DNA of 64,000 nucleotides, from positions 1-64,000 of the forward strand of contig CAVTNU010000040.1 of the NCBI GenBank assembly GCA_963736175.1, in the 5' to 3' direction. The translations under genes and the position numbers were made by a program. The DNA comes from Rhodoblastus sp963736175 (GTDB lineage: Bacteria; Pseudomonadota; Alphaproteobacteria; Rhizobiales; Beijerinckiaceae). The notes below the pieces were generated by a model. That model saw only the letters and a program-made list of their open reading frames with translations, made no database searches and was not told where the DNA came from. Positions within the stretch are counted from its first letter, which is position 1. Each line of letters starts with the position of its first letter. This document shows positions 47,650 to 56,733 of the stretch, piece after piece.

Positions 47650-49058
47650 AATCGCGCGCGGCGCTCTGGCTGGTCTGGCTCCTACTCGTCTTCGGCGCAT
47701 TCAACATCTACGGCCCGCCGCTCGCCGCCTACCGCCAGCCGGACGATCCGCCGCGGATCAGCGCTAATCAGCTCGCCGCGCGGCTGAGCCCGCTCCAGCT
47801 CTTGATGGTCATCGTCCGCAACGACGTCGACACCGCCCGTTATTTCTCCTACGCCAACGCCATTTTGGGGCGACCCTACTCCGCCTATTACGTCAGGCCG
47901 ATGGAGGAATGGCGCAAGGCGGAGGCCGATGAGGGCGAAGCGGACGCGCCGTCACGCGCGTTCGTCACGCCAGCGCGCCCGCTGGCGCCCTGGCGCGATT
48001 TTTCGATGGAATATCCGCCGCTGATGCTCGCCTTCGCGCTGCCGCCGGCGCTTTTGACGGATAAGGCCGGCGCCTATCATTTCCTGTTCGGCCTGGAGAT
48101 GGAGCTGCTGCTGACGCTCGCCGTCTATTTCGGCATGCGCACGGCCGACAATCTGCGGCCTGGATCGGGCCGCGATTTTCTGGCGCTGTCGATCGCGCTG
48201 GCCGCCGCCTTTGGCGCCATGGCGGCGCGCCGTTACGACGCCTGCGTCGCCGCGAGTCTGGGCGCGGCGATCTTCGCGTTGAGCGCCAAACGGCCGGCGG
48301 GCGCAGGGCTAGCGCTCGGCGTCGGCGTCGCCGCGAAAGGCACGCCGGCGCTGATCGCGCCGCTCGGCGCGCTGTATCTGCTCGAATCGGGGCAAACGCG
48401 GCAATTGCTCAAGAGCCTCGCCGCCGCGGCGGCGGTCCTAGGCATAAGCGCGGCGGGCTATTTCATCACAGCGGGGCCGCGCGCGTTCGACCCGCTCGTC
48501 TACCATGGCGGACGCCCGATCCAGATCGAAAGCCTCTACGGCTCGCTGTTGATCGTGGCGCGCGCCTTCGATCCGGGCATAGCCAGCTCAGCTTACAGTT
48601 TCGGCTCCGACAATATCGTTTCGGCCTATGAGCCGTTTTTTCGCGCCATTGCGGAAAAAGCGCCGATCATTGCGATCCTGGCGATATTCGTCTGGAGCTG
48701 GCGGCGGCTGCGCGCCAGCGTCGGCGACGCCGACAAGCTGTTCGTGGTGATCGACGCCGCCTGCGCCATTCTTGTCGCCTACATGACGCTCGGCAAAGTG
48801 TTCAGCCCGCAATATCTCGTCTGGCTGACGCCTCTGGCGGCCTTGGCCAGCCTCGCGGCGGCGCGGTCGACGACATTACTGCTGATCAGCGCTATGGCGT
48901 TGACGCAGATGGATATTCTTTTCCTTTATCCGTTCCACGCCGGCGATCCGGCGCCAGCGTTCGGCGCCGTTCTGCTGGCGCGCAACCTGGCGTTGGGCGC
49001 TTGGGCGCTGTCGCTTTTGACGGCGGCCAAGCCAGGCGCAGCGCCCGCCGTTCCCTGA
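47646..49058 (+). CDS. Polytopic membrane protein, GT87-like (paralogue 2)
   Basis: 470 residues from ATG 47646, overlapping the stop of paralogue 1 (ATGA). The same motifs occur in the same order: NDVDTARYFSYANAILGRPY, WRDFSMEYPPLMLAFALPPA, YSFGSDNIVSAYEPFF, TLGKVFSPQYLVWLTP. Overlap and similarity suggest coupled synthesis and perhaps a heteromeric pair or enzymes for successive sugar additions. The gene is followed by two palindromic repeats. Confidence 0.75.
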   Translation: MKSRAALWLVWLLLVFGAFNIYGPPLAAYRQPDDPPRISANQLAARLSPLQLLMVIVRNDVDTARYFSYANAILGRPYSAYYVRPMEEWRKAEADEGEADAPSRAFVTPARPLAPWRDFSMEYPPLMLAFALPPALLTDKAGAYHFLFGLEMELLLTLAVYFGMRTADNLRPGSGRDFLALSIALAAAFGAMAARRYDACVAASLGAAIFALSAKRPAGAGLALGVGVAAKGTPALIAPLGALYLLESGQTRQLLKSLAAAAAVLGISAAGYFITAGPRAFDPLVYHGGRPIQIESLYGSLLIVARAFDPGIASSAYSFGSDNIVSAYEPFFRAIAEKAPIIAILAIFVWSWRRLRASVGDADKLFVVIDAACAILVAYMTLGKVFSPQYLVWLTPLAALASLAAARSTTLLLISAMALTQMDILFLYPFHAGDPAPAFGAVLLARNLALGAWALSLLTAAKPGAAPAVP

Positions 49059-49065
49059 GCGCCGC

Positions 49066-49167
49066 GCATCGGCTTGATCGCGAAACCGGTTTCCACTTTT
49101 GCGGCCGATGCTCGACTCAACGCATCGGCTTGGTCGCAAAACCGGTTTCCACTTTTGCGGCCGATGC
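49066..49167. repeat. Two tandem 46-base palindromic repeats
   Basis: Units at 49066-49111 and 49122-49167 are nearly identical. Each begins GCATCGGCTTG, contains ACCGGTTTCCACTTTTGCGG and ends CCGATGC, so the ends pair (GCATCGG/CCGATGC). They are separated by a 10-base spacer. This is a REP-like element pair between the membrane-protein gene and rph. Confidence 0.8.
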
Positions 49168-49196
49168 TTTAAAAGCCCCCCAACCAAGGAGACAAC

Positions 49197-49916
49197 ATGC
49201 GCCCGTCAAAACGCGCCGCCGATGAAATGCGTCAGGTTACATTGGAGCGCAATGTCGCCCGTTATGCCGAGGGGTCCTGCCTGGTTAAATTCGGCGAAAC
49301 CCATGTGCTGTGCACCGCCTCGCTCGAGGACAAACCGCCGATGTGGCTGCGCGGCCAGGGGCGCGGCTGGGTCACCGCCGAATACGCCATGCTGCCGCGC
49401 GCCACGCATACGCGCACAAGGCGCGAATCGACCTCCGGCAAGCCCTCCGGCCGAACCCAGGAAATCCAGCGCCTGATCGGCCGGTCGCTGCGCGCCGTGA
49501 CCAATCTGCAAGCCTTGGGCGAGCGTCAGATCACCATCGACTGCGACGTGCTGCAGGCGGACGGCGGCACGCGCACCGCCTCCATCACGGGCGCCTGGGT
49601 GGCGTTGCACGATTGCCTGAAATGGATGCGCTCGCGCTCAATGATCAAGGACATGCCGCTGAAGGATCATGTCGGCGCCGTGTCCTGCGGGATATTCCAG
49701 GGCGTTCCGGTGCTCGATCTCGATTACGCCGAGGATTCGGCCGCCCACACCGACGGCAATTTCGTCATGACCGGCTCCGGCGGCCTCGTCGAAGTGCAGG
49801 CGACGGCCGAGGGCGCCGTGTTTTCGGAAGGCGAACTGCAAAACCTGCTCGCCCTGGCGCGCGGCGGCATCGCTCAACTGATCGACCTGCAGAAAGCGGC
49901 GGTGGCCGACGCATGA
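49197..49916 (+). CDS. rph: Ribonuclease PH
   Basis: Trims tRNA 3' ends phosphorolytically. 239 residues, full length. MRPSKRAADEMRQVTLERNV, SCLVKFGETHVLCTASLED, GRTQEIQRLIGRSLRAVTNL and DCDVLQADGGTRTASITGAW are family signatures. GGAGACAAC precedes the ATG. Overlaps rdgB by four bases. Confidence 0.98.
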   Translation: MRPSKRAADEMRQVTLERNVARYAEGSCLVKFGETHVLCTASLEDKPPMWLRGQGRGWVTAEYAMLPRATHTRTRRESTSGKPSGRTQEIQRLIGRSLRAVTNLQALGERQITIDCDVLQADGGTRTASITGAWVALHDCLKWMRSRSMIKDMPLKDHVGAVSCGIFQGVPVLDLDYAEDSAAHTDGNFVMTGSGGLVEVQATAEGAVFSEGELQNLLALARGGIAQLIDLQKAAVADA

Positions 49917-50539
49917 GCCGCCGCATTGAGGGAAAAGTCGTCATCGCCACCCACAACGCCGGCAAATTGCGCGAAATGCGCGAATTGCTGGCGCCCTATG
50001 GCGTCGAGGCCGTTTCGGCAGGCGAACTGAACCTCGCCGAGCCTGAAGAGACCGGCGCGACCTTCGTCGAAAACGCCCTGATCAAGGCAAGAGCCGCCGC
50101 CAAGGCCAGCAGCCTGCCGGCGTTCGCCGACGACTCGGGCCTTTGCGTCGAGGCGCTCGGCGACGCGCCGGGCGTCTATTCGGCGCGCTGGGCCGGCGAA
50201 AGCAAGGATTTCGCCGGCGCGATGGCGCGCATCCACGCCGAGGCCAGGGCGAGCGGCAATCCCTCGCGCCGCGCCCATTTCGTTTCGGCGCTGGCCGTGG
50301 TCTGGCCGGATGGGCGCGAAGCGGTTTTCGAGGGCAAGGTTTTCGGGCGCCTCGCCGAGCCCCCGCGCGGAACCGCGGGCTTCGGCTACGATCCGATTTT
50401 TCAGCCGGACGGCCACGCGCGCACCTTCGGCGAGATGAGCGCGGACGAAAAACACGGGATTCCCGCCGACGGTTCGACCGCCCTGTCGCATCGCGCGCGC
50501 GCCTTTCAGATGCTGGCGAAGGCCTGCCTCAACGGCTAG
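49913..50539 (+). CDS. rdgB: XTP/dITP pyrophosphatase (RdgB/HAM1)
   Basis: Removes non-canonical purine nucleoside triphosphates. 208 residues. ATHNAGKLREMRELL (substrate-binding), FADDSGLCVEALGDAPGVYS (catalytic Asp pair), GFGYDPIF and LSHRARAF are conserved. The start ATG overlaps the rph stop (ATGA), so the pair is coupled, as often in alphaproteobacteria. Confidence 0.97.
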   Translation: MSRRIEGKVVIATHNAGKLREMRELLAPYGVEAVSAGELNLAEPEETGATFVENALIKARAAAKASSLPAFADDSGLCVEALGDAPGVYSARWAGESKDFAGAMARIHAEARASGNPSRRAHFVSALAVVWPDGREAVFEGKVFGRLAEPPRGTAGFGYDPIFQPDGHARTFGEMSADEKHGIPADGSTALSHRARAFQMLAKACLNG

Positions 50540-50593
50540 CTCGCTGGCAAAATCGACGGTGACGCGCCGGGCAAGCCATGGCATAAGGCGGGC

Positions 50594-51766
50594 ATGGCGA
50601 GCGCATTTCCCCCACTCCTGGACCCCGGCTTCGGCGTTTATGTGCATTGGCCGTTCTGTCTGTCGAAATGTCCCTATTGCGACTTCAACAGCCACGTGCG
50701 GCGCGGCGGCGTCGACGAGGAGCGTTATCTGGCGGCGATCCGCACGGAATTGGCGCATCGCGCGCAATTAACGCCGGGCCGCGTCGTTCGCTCGGTGTTT
50801 TTCGGCGGCGGCACGCCCTCGTTGATGGCGCCCAGGACGGTCGAAGGCGTTCTGGCGGCCATCGCCGAGAACTGGACGCTCGATCCGCAAGCCGAAATCA
50901 CGTTGGAAGCCAACCCGACCAGCGTCGAGGCCGAACGTTTTCGCGGCTACCGCAGCGCCGGAGTCAATCGCGTCTCGCTCGGCGTGCAGGCGCTGAACGA
51001 CGCCGATTTGAAGGCTCTGGGTCGACTGCACAGCGTCGAGGAAGCGTTGAAGGCCGTGGCGATCGCCACGAAGACCTTCGAGCGCGCCTCGTTCGACCTG
51101 ATTTACGCCCGCCCCGGCCAAACGCCACAAGCCTGGGCCGCCGAACTGAAAGAGGCGCTGAAGCGGGCGCCCGAACATTTGTCGCTTTATCAGCTCACCA
51201 TCGAGCCCGATACGATGTTCGAACAGCTGTTCAACGCCGGCAAACTGAAAACGCCCGATGTCGAAACCGCGCGCGAGCTGTGGGACGTCACGCAGGAATT
51301 GACCGCCTTCGCCGGCATGCCCGCCTACGAAATTTCCAATCACGCCCGGCCGGGCGCGGAAAGCCGGCACAATTTGATTTACTGGCGCTATGGCGAATAT
51401 GTCGGCGTCGGTCCCGGCGCGCACGGCCGCGTCATAGGACCGAACGGGACGCGCCGGGCCCAGGCGACCGAGCCGCATCCGGAAATGTGGCTGACCGTCG
51501 TCGAGACCGAGGGCACCGGGCTCGTCGAGGACGAAGCGCTGTCCAATGAAGAACAGGGCGACGAGTTCCTGCTGATGGGTCTGCGCCTGACCGAAGGGAT
51601 CGACCCGGCGCGGTTCCAGGCGATGACCGGCAAGAAATTCGAGGCCTCGCGCGTCGCCGATCTGATCGCCCACGGCATGGTGGAATATACCAGAACCGGC
51701 CGCATTCGCGTCACTTCCGAAGGTTTTCCGGTGCTTGACGCCGTCGTCGCCGATCTGGCGGCGTAA
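50594..51766 (+). CDS. hemW: HemW-type radical SAM heme chaperone
   Basis: 390 residues. VHWPFCLSKCPYCDF has the CX3CX2C that binds the 4Fe-4S cluster, followed by FFGGGTPSLM and the HemN-like LSLYQLTIEPDTMF. Unlike coproporphyrinogen dehydrogenase HemN, the protein lacks the N-terminal extension and has the short Cys motif, which fits HemW, a heme transfer factor. A C-terminal winged helix (GFPVLDAVVADL) is present. Follows rdgB by 54 bases. Confidence 0.93.
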   Translation: MASAFPPLLDPGFGVYVHWPFCLSKCPYCDFNSHVRRGGVDEERYLAAIRTELAHRAQLTPGRVVRSVFFGGGTPSLMAPRTVEGVLAAIAENWTLDPQAEITLEANPTSVEAERFRGYRSAGVNRVSLGVQALNDADLKALGRLHSVEEALKAVAIATKTFERASFDLIYARPGQTPQAWAAELKEALKRAPEHLSLYQLTIEPDTMFEQLFNAGKLKTPDVETARELWDVTQELTAFAGMPAYEISNHARPGAESRHNLIYWRYGEYVGVGPGAHGRVIGPNGTRRAQATEPHPEMWLTVVETEGTGLVEDEALSNEEQGDEFLLMGLRLTEGIDPARFQAMTGKKFEASRVADLIAHGMVEYTRTGRIRVTSEGFPVLDAVVADLAA

Positions 51767-51798
51767 GGTCAGGGCGCGCCCAGCAAAAGATCTCGCCA

Positions 51799-53559
51799 AT
51801 GAATGTTGTCAAAACCTACCTGCGCGTTCTTGGACAGCTCGGCTCGGAGCGCAATCTGGCGATCATCCTCGTCGTCGCCAATCTGGCTCTGGCCGTCGCC
51901 CAGTTCGTCGAGCCGGTGCTGTTCGGCCGCATCGTCGACCAGTTGACCAACGCGCAGGCGGCCCAACGCAATCCGACCTGGACCGAACTCACGCCCATGC
52001 TGGGCGCATGGGTCGGTTTTGGCCTTTTTTCCATCGGCGCCGCCGTCCTCGTCGCCCTACACGCCGACCGCCTGTCGCATCGCCGCCGCCTCGCCGTGAT
52101 GGCGAATTTTTTCGACCATGTGCTCAATCTGCCGTTGAGTTTCCATTCCGCCTCGCATTCCGGCCGGCTGTTGAAGGTGATGCTGGAGGGGGCGAGCGGC
52201 ATGGCCGGCCTCTGGCTGTCCTTTTTCCGCGAAAATTGCGCCTCGCTAGTGGCTCTGGTGGTGCTGCTGCCGGCGACCTTGTTCATCAACTGGCGGCTCG
52301 GCTCCGTTCTTCTCGTGCTGGTCGTCGCCTTCGGCGTGTTGACGACGTTCGTCCTGCGCCGCACCGAAGGCCTGCAGGCGGCGGTGGAGGAGCACAACAC
52401 CCAGCTTGCCGAACACGCCTCCGACGCGCTTGGCAATGTCCCTGTGATTCAGTCCTTCACGCGCGTCGAGACCGAATCGCGCACCTTGCGGCAGATCATC
52501 GATCAACTGCTGACGGCGCAGATTCCGGTCCTGTCATGGTGGGCATTGGCCGCCGTTGCGACGCGCGCGGCGGCGACGCTGACGTTGCTGGCGATCTTCG
52601 TCATCGGCGTATGGCTGCATATCCAGTCGCTGGCGACGATCGGCGAGATCGTCACCTTCATGAATTTCGCCAACATGCTGATCGCGCGGCTCGAACAGGT
52701 GGTCGGTTTCGTCAATTACCTGTTTATGCAGGCGCCCAAACTCGGCGATTTCTTCGGCGTGCTCGACACCATGCCCGCCGTCGCCGACAAGCCCGACGCG
52801 GTCGATCCGGGCCGGCTGCGAGGCGAAGTCGTCTTCGATCACGTCAGCTTCTCCTACGACGCGCGCCGCGTCGCCGTCGCCGACGCCAGCTTTACCGTCA
52901 AGCCCGGCCAGACCGTCGCCCTGGTCGGTTCGACCGGATCGGGCAAATCGACGACGCTCGGCCTGCTGCACCGCGTCTTCGATCCGCAGCAGGGCGCGAT
53001 CCGGATCGACGGGCGCGACATTCGCGAATTCAAGCTCTTAGGGTTGCGGCGCAATATCGGCGTCGTCTTTCAGGAGCCGATGTTGTTCGCCCGCTCGATC
53101 GAGGAAAATTTGCGCGTCGGCAAGCCGGACGCCAGCGACGAGGAAATCAAGCGCGCGCTTGATCTGGCGCAGGCCAGCGAATTCGTGTCGCGACAGGTCG
53201 ACGGCGTTAAAACCATGGTCGGCGAGCGCGGCCGCTCGCTGTCGGGCGGCGAGCGACAGCGCGTCTCGATCGCGCGGGCCTTGCTGAAAGACCCGCCGAT
53301 CATGATTTTCGACGAAGCCACCAGCGCCCTCGACGCGACGACCGAGCGGCAATTGCAGGCGGCGCTCGAAGCGGCGACGAAAGGGCGCACGACCTTCGTC
53401 ATCGCCCATCGCCTCGCTACGATCAAAAGCGCCGACCTGATCTTCGTGTTCGATCAGGGCAAGATCGTCGAGCGCGGCGGCTTCGACGAACTGGTGGCGC
53501 AGAACGGCCGTTTCGCCGCGCTGGCGCGGGCGCAATTCCTGGCGAGCGAGCCGGCGTGA
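51799..53559 (+). CDS. ndvA: Cyclic beta-1,2-glucan exporter (NdvA/ChvA) ABC transporter
   Basis: 586 residues: a six-helix exporter membrane domain joined to an ATPase. TYLRVLGQLGSERNLAIILV is the typical NdvA N-terminus. Walker A is GSTGSGKST, the signature LSGGERQRVSIARAL and Walker B IMIFDEATSALD, with a His switch in VIAHRLATI. NdvA exports cyclic glucans to the periplasm for osmotic adaptation and host interaction. The glucan synthase gene ndvB is not in the window. Confidence 0.92.
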   Translation: MNVVKTYLRVLGQLGSERNLAIILVVANLALAVAQFVEPVLFGRIVDQLTNAQAAQRNPTWTELTPMLGAWVGFGLFSIGAAVLVALHADRLSHRRRLAVMANFFDHVLNLPLSFHSASHSGRLLKVMLEGASGMAGLWLSFFRENCASLVALVVLLPATLFINWRLGSVLLVLVVAFGVLTTFVLRRTEGLQAAVEEHNTQLAEHASDALGNVPVIQSFTRVETESRTLRQIIDQLLTAQIPVLSWWALAAVATRAAATLTLLAIFVIGVWLHIQSLATIGEIVTFMNFANMLIARLEQVVGFVNYLFMQAPKLGDFFGVLDTMPAVADKPDAVDPGRLRGEVVFDHVSFSYDARRVAVADASFTVKPGQTVALVGSTGSGKSTTLGLLHRVFDPQQGAIRIDGRDIREFKLLGLRRNIGVVFQEPMLFARSIEENLRVGKPDASDEEIKRALDLAQASEFVSRQVDGVKTMVGERGRSLSGGERQRVSIARALLKDPPIMIFDEATSALDATTERQLQAALEAATKGRTTFVIAHRLATIKSADLIFVFDQGKIVERGGFDELVAQNGRFAALARAQFLASEPA

Positions 53560-53565
53560 AGCGCT

Positions 53566-54834
53566 CTAGGCGCCAAGGCCGGCCTCGGCGCGTGTTACTT
53601 CGTACACGGCGCTCCAGTCTTTCTCGCCGAGTCCCATCTCGACGCCCTGTTCCATCTTGCGCTGGATCGCTGCGGCGAAGTCCCATCGCACACCCAGCTC
53701 GTTGGCGGCGTCGACCATGAGCGTGAGGTCTTTGAGGCCGCCTCGGAGATCGAAGCCCAAATCGTCGAAGTCCCGCCGCCAGATCCTCGTTGCGTATCCC
53801 TGCAACGTCGGGTTCGCCCACAGCATCCTGAACGTCGTGTGCAACACGGTCAGCGGAATCCCTGTCTTCTCGCCGAATGCGTAAACCTGCCCCATCAAGT
53901 CGATGATGGTCGCCGCTGAGTAGTTCACCGCAAGCTTCATCGCCGGCGCGACAGCGTGATCCTCGCCGAGGTATTGAATCTGACGCGTGTAACTCCCAAG
54001 GACACCGCGGCTCGACTCGAAAACCGATTGCTTGCCGGCGACAAGCGTCACGAGTTCTCCGGCGCTGGCGGCGTCCGGTCGGCCAACGACTGGAGCAGCC
54101 AAATACTCGCTGCCGTGTCCAACATGCAGCCCAACAAGTCGACGGGTCGCGTCCGCCGAGATGGTCGAAGCGCCAATATGAACCGCATCGCGCGAAAGGC
54201 CCGCGAGCAGCCCGTCCGGCCCCTCAACGACGGCGTCGACCGAGGCGTCGCTCATCAGCGACGTGACGACGAACTTGGCGGCGCGCGCGGCGGCGGCTGG
54301 AGTCGCGGCGGCTGTCGCGCCGGCGTCGACAAGCGGACGTAATTTTTCCGCGGTGCGGTTGTAGACCGTCACAGGAAAGCCCGCCCTGAGGAGGCTGCGG
54401 GCGATCCCGGAACCCATGCGGCCGAGGCCAATGACCGCTACAGGAGGCTTCGCGGCGGTCGCTTCCTGCGCGCCGCCTCGCGCCAAACGCACGAGATCGC
54501 CGAACCAGATCGCGACCTCGCCGTCGCCAACAATGGTCAACCAATCATTGGCGAGCGCATTCTGAAGCGCATCGGGGGCGGAGCTTCTCATGACGCGCGT
54601 GGCCACGGTCGCGTCCCTCCAGACAAGGGAGACATCTGGGTTGGCAAGCAAGCCGCGCCGCGAGAAAACGGCGCCGCCGCAGAAGAGGAAGCCCCTGCCC
54701 ACGCTATTGTCTCGGGTGCGCACTTGAATGGCGCGGCTTCGATCCCGGAGCTTCGACTGTACAGGAGGTGTCTTTGAACTCCGTCGGAAAATCATCGCCA
54801 ACCCGAACAGCATGATTTCAAGCATTGCGTTCAT
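53566..54834 (-). CDS. SCP2-like domain fused to a beta-hydroxyacid dehydrogenase
   Basis: 422 residues. From about residue 130 it is a 3-hydroxyisobutyrate dehydrogenase-type enzyme. It has a Rossmann motif VAVIGLGRMGSGIARSLLRAG, NRTAEKL, IGASTISADATRRL in place of the usual substrate loop, catalytic Lys in APAMKLAVNYSAATI, and a C-terminal helical domain. Residues 35-125 (IQVRTRDNSVGRGFLFCGGA, PDVSLVWRDATVATRVM, ALANDWLTIVGDGEVAIWFG) look like a small SCP2-type lipid-binding domain. The N-terminus is hydrophobic (MLEIMLFGLAMIF). I have not seen this pairing as a standard architecture. Divergent from tetR, so probably its target. Confidence 0.72.
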   Translation of the reverse strand: MNAMLEIMLFGLAMIFRRSSKTPPVQSKLRDRSRAIQVRTRDNSVGRGFLFCGGAVFSRRGLLANPDVSLVWRDATVATRVMRSSAPDALQNALANDWLTIVGDGEVAIWFGDLVRLARGGAQEATAAKPPVAVIGLGRMGSGIARSLLRAGFPVTVYNRTAEKLRPLVDAGATAAATPAAAARAAKFVVTSLMSDASVDAVVEGPDGLLAGLSRDAVHIGASTISADATRRLVGLHVGHGSEYLAAPVVGRPDAASAGELVTLVAGKQSVFESSRGVLGSYTRQIQYLGEDHAVAPAMKLAVNYSAATIIDLMGQVYAFGEKTGIPLTVLHTTFRMLWANPTLQGYATRIWRRDFDDLGFDLRGGLKDLTLMVDAANELGVRWDFAAAIQRKMEQGVEMGLGEKDWSAVYEVTRAEAGLGA

Positions 54835-54856
54835 GGACGTCGGCTCCCCTCGGAAT

Positions 54857-54897
54857 TGACAACGTTCGCGCCTGAATTTATGTAAGTAAATACTTAT
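54857..54897 (+). promoter_or_regulatory. tetR promoter with overlapping operator
   Basis: TTGACA (54857-54862), 17 bases, TATGTA (54880-54885) is a near-consensus sigma-70 promoter. The inverted repeat TAAGTA-AA-TACTTA (54884-54897) overlaps the -10 box and start point, the expected site for autorepression by the TetR protein encoded downstream and for control of the divergent dehydrogenase. Confidence 0.7.
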
Positions 54898-54964
54898 TAT
54901 CGCAACTCACATTTGGAATTGACCGAGCTGGACATTGGAGGGCGCTATATAAGCGGCTGATATA

Positions 54965-55552
54965 ATGAGGAAGGAACCACGTCAGACGCGGGCGAGACAG
55001 ACCGTCGACTTCATCCTTGACGCCGCGGCTTACATTCTCGCCGAACGCGGGTTCGACGGTTTTACGACCAATCACATCGCCGAACGCGCCGGTGTGAACA
55101 TTTCGTCGCTCTATCAGTATTTTCCAAACAAGCTTGCAATTCTGGAGGCGCTGCAGGCCCGCCATATTGCGGCGCCCGACGCTAACTTTGCGCAGGGGCT
55201 CGAGCGGCTACGGGATCAGCCGCTCGAGGACGTGGCGCGTTCGATCGTCGACGTCGCGCTCGATATCCACGCCACGAATCCGACGATGCAGAAGCTGTTC
55301 CTCAACACTCTGCCGCGCCAAACACGTCGCGTTCACGATGAATTCGAGGCGGATCGAATCGCGAAGCTGGCGACAATCCTGCTGCCCAAGAGCCGCGCCA
55401 GTCGGAACCCGGATATGGTTATGTTTATCGTCCGCCACGCCCTGACCTGGGTCGTTCACGAGGCGGTCTGCGACCGGTCGGAGTGGCTGACGGACCCCGC
55501 CTTTCGGGACGAGCTCGTCGCACTGCTGGTAAAATTCCTGCGTCCAGACTGA
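54965..55552 (+). CDS. TetR-family transcriptional regulator
   Basis: 195 residues. Helix-turn-helix: AAAYILAERGFDGFTTNHIAERAG-type sequence with VNISSLYQYFPNKLAILEAL. The C-terminal half (TNPTMQKLFLNTLPRQTRRVHD) resembles the TetR_C family 41-like ligand domain. It is divergent from the SCP2-dehydrogenase gene across 130 bases carrying a palindromic operator, so local control is likely. Ligand unknown. Confidence 0.9.
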   Translation: MRKEPRQTRARQTVDFILDAAAYILAERGFDGFTTNHIAERAGVNISSLYQYFPNKLAILEALQARHIAAPDANFAQGLERLRDQPLEDVARSIVDVALDIHATNPTMQKLFLNTLPRQTRRVHDEFEADRIAKLATILLPKSRASRNPDMVMFIVRHALTWVVHEAVCDRSEWLTDPAFRDELVALLVKFLRPD

Positions 55553-55863
55553 TGGCTGCGGAATCAGAACGCTGGCGCTTTCGCCGCCATTGAAAAGCTG
55601 ACGATACCCACGAACGATTGACGTTCGCTTGGGGGTGGAGCTGGCGCGACACAATACGGGCGCGAAAGTCCGCTTCGGCATAGAGATCGCCCAATGTCGC
55701 CGATCCGCTTCCGGCCACAATGAGACGGTCGCCGGAGCGACCAATAGGGACTCCCTTCGAGCCGAACGCAGTCGTCCAGGATGCAAAGATCAGAAATTAT
55801 GCGCCAAAATCGGCCGTTATTTTCAACGCTTTCCTTGTTTCAATAATCCGGTTCAAACGCCGA
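55553..55863. other. 311-base region with possible decayed coding sequence
   Basis: On the minus strand about 55 codons read VAGSGSATLGDLYAEADFRARI and neighbours without start or similarity at the ends. This looks like the tail of a degraded gene rather than an expressed one. No promoter, repeat or RNA gene was recognised. Confidence 0.35.
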
Positions 55864-56733
55864 CTAGCGCCCCTCGTCCGCCGCCCACAGCGCGGCAATT
55901 CCCTCGCGGTAGGTCGGGAACGCCAGATCGACCTTCAGCTGCTCGCGCAATTTCTTGTTGGAAACCCGCTTGTTGGCGGCATAGAAGCTGCGCGCCATCG
56001 CCGACAGATCGGCGCTGGCGAAATCCTGTTCCGGCGGCGGCGCGACGCCCATCAGCCTGGCCGCGAAGGCCACTACGTCCTGCGGCGGCGCCGGTTCGTT
56101 GTCGGCGACGTTGAACACGCCGCCCGACGCTGCGCTGGCGAACGCCGCTTCGATCGATCGGGCGATGTCCTCCACATGAATGCGGTTGAACACCTGACCC
56201 GGCTTGACGATGCGTTTCGCCGCGCCGGCCTTCAGGCTGGCGAGCGCGTTCCGGCCCGGCCCGTAAATGCCGGCCAAGCGCAGGATGAACAGGCCCTTGC
56301 CCGTCTGCCGCGCCAGGCTCGTCCATTGCTCCTCGGCGCGCGCGCGCCAGAGATTGCGTGGCGAAGTGGGATTGAGCGGACAGGCCTCGTCGATCCAACC
56401 GCCGCCGCTGTCGCCATAGACGCCGACGGTGGACAGATAGACGATTGTCCGCAGGCGCGGCGCGCCGTCGATTTCGCCGAACAATCGGCGCAGGACCGGG
56501 TCGCCGTCCGCGTCTGGGCCGGCGCTGACCAACAGAGCGTCGGCCGTTTCGAGCGCGCGAGCAAGCGCGGGTTCGACGCGCGGAGCGGCGCTGTCGAAGC
56601 CGACCAGCTTTGCTCGCCCGAAATCGGCGCTTTCCGGCGCGCGGCGGGTGGCGACGATGGAGTCGAAACCATCGGCGTGCGCGGCGACATAATGGCCGGC
56701 GCTATAGCCAAGACCGAAAATCAACAGGTTCAA
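55864..56733 (-). CDS. Atypical SDR-family NAD(P)-binding protein
   Basis: 289 residues from TTG 56733, which overlaps the queG stop (TTGA) and has GGGGAG six bases upstream; ATG 56760 is also in frame. LLIFGLGYSAGHYVAAHAD is the dinucleotide-binding start. YLSTVGVYGDSGGGWIDE and YGPGRNALASL, with the Tyr of the active-site region, match YeeZ-type extended/atypical SDRs. Its position after queG is seen in other alphaproteobacteria, but the reaction is not known. Confidence 0.83.
   Translation of the reverse strand: MNLLIFGLGYSAGHYVAAHADGFDSIVATRRAPESADFGRAKLVGFDSAAPRVEPALARALETADALLVSAGPDADGDPVLRRLFGEIDGAPRLRTIVYLSTVGVYGDSGGGWIDEACPLNPTSPRNLWRARAEEQWTSLARQTGKGLFILRLAGIYGPGRNALASLKAGAAKRIVKPGQVFNRIHVEDIARSIEAAFASAASGGVFNVADNEPAPPQDVVAFAARLMGVAPPPEQDFASADLSAMARSFYAANKRVSNKKLREQLKVDLAFPTYREGIAALWAADEGR

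Noticed and set aside
46192..47700. 502-codon open frame antisense to the first GT87-like gene
   Set aside because: No domain, Arg/Gln-rich; the plus strand has clear membrane helices and a coupled paralogue.
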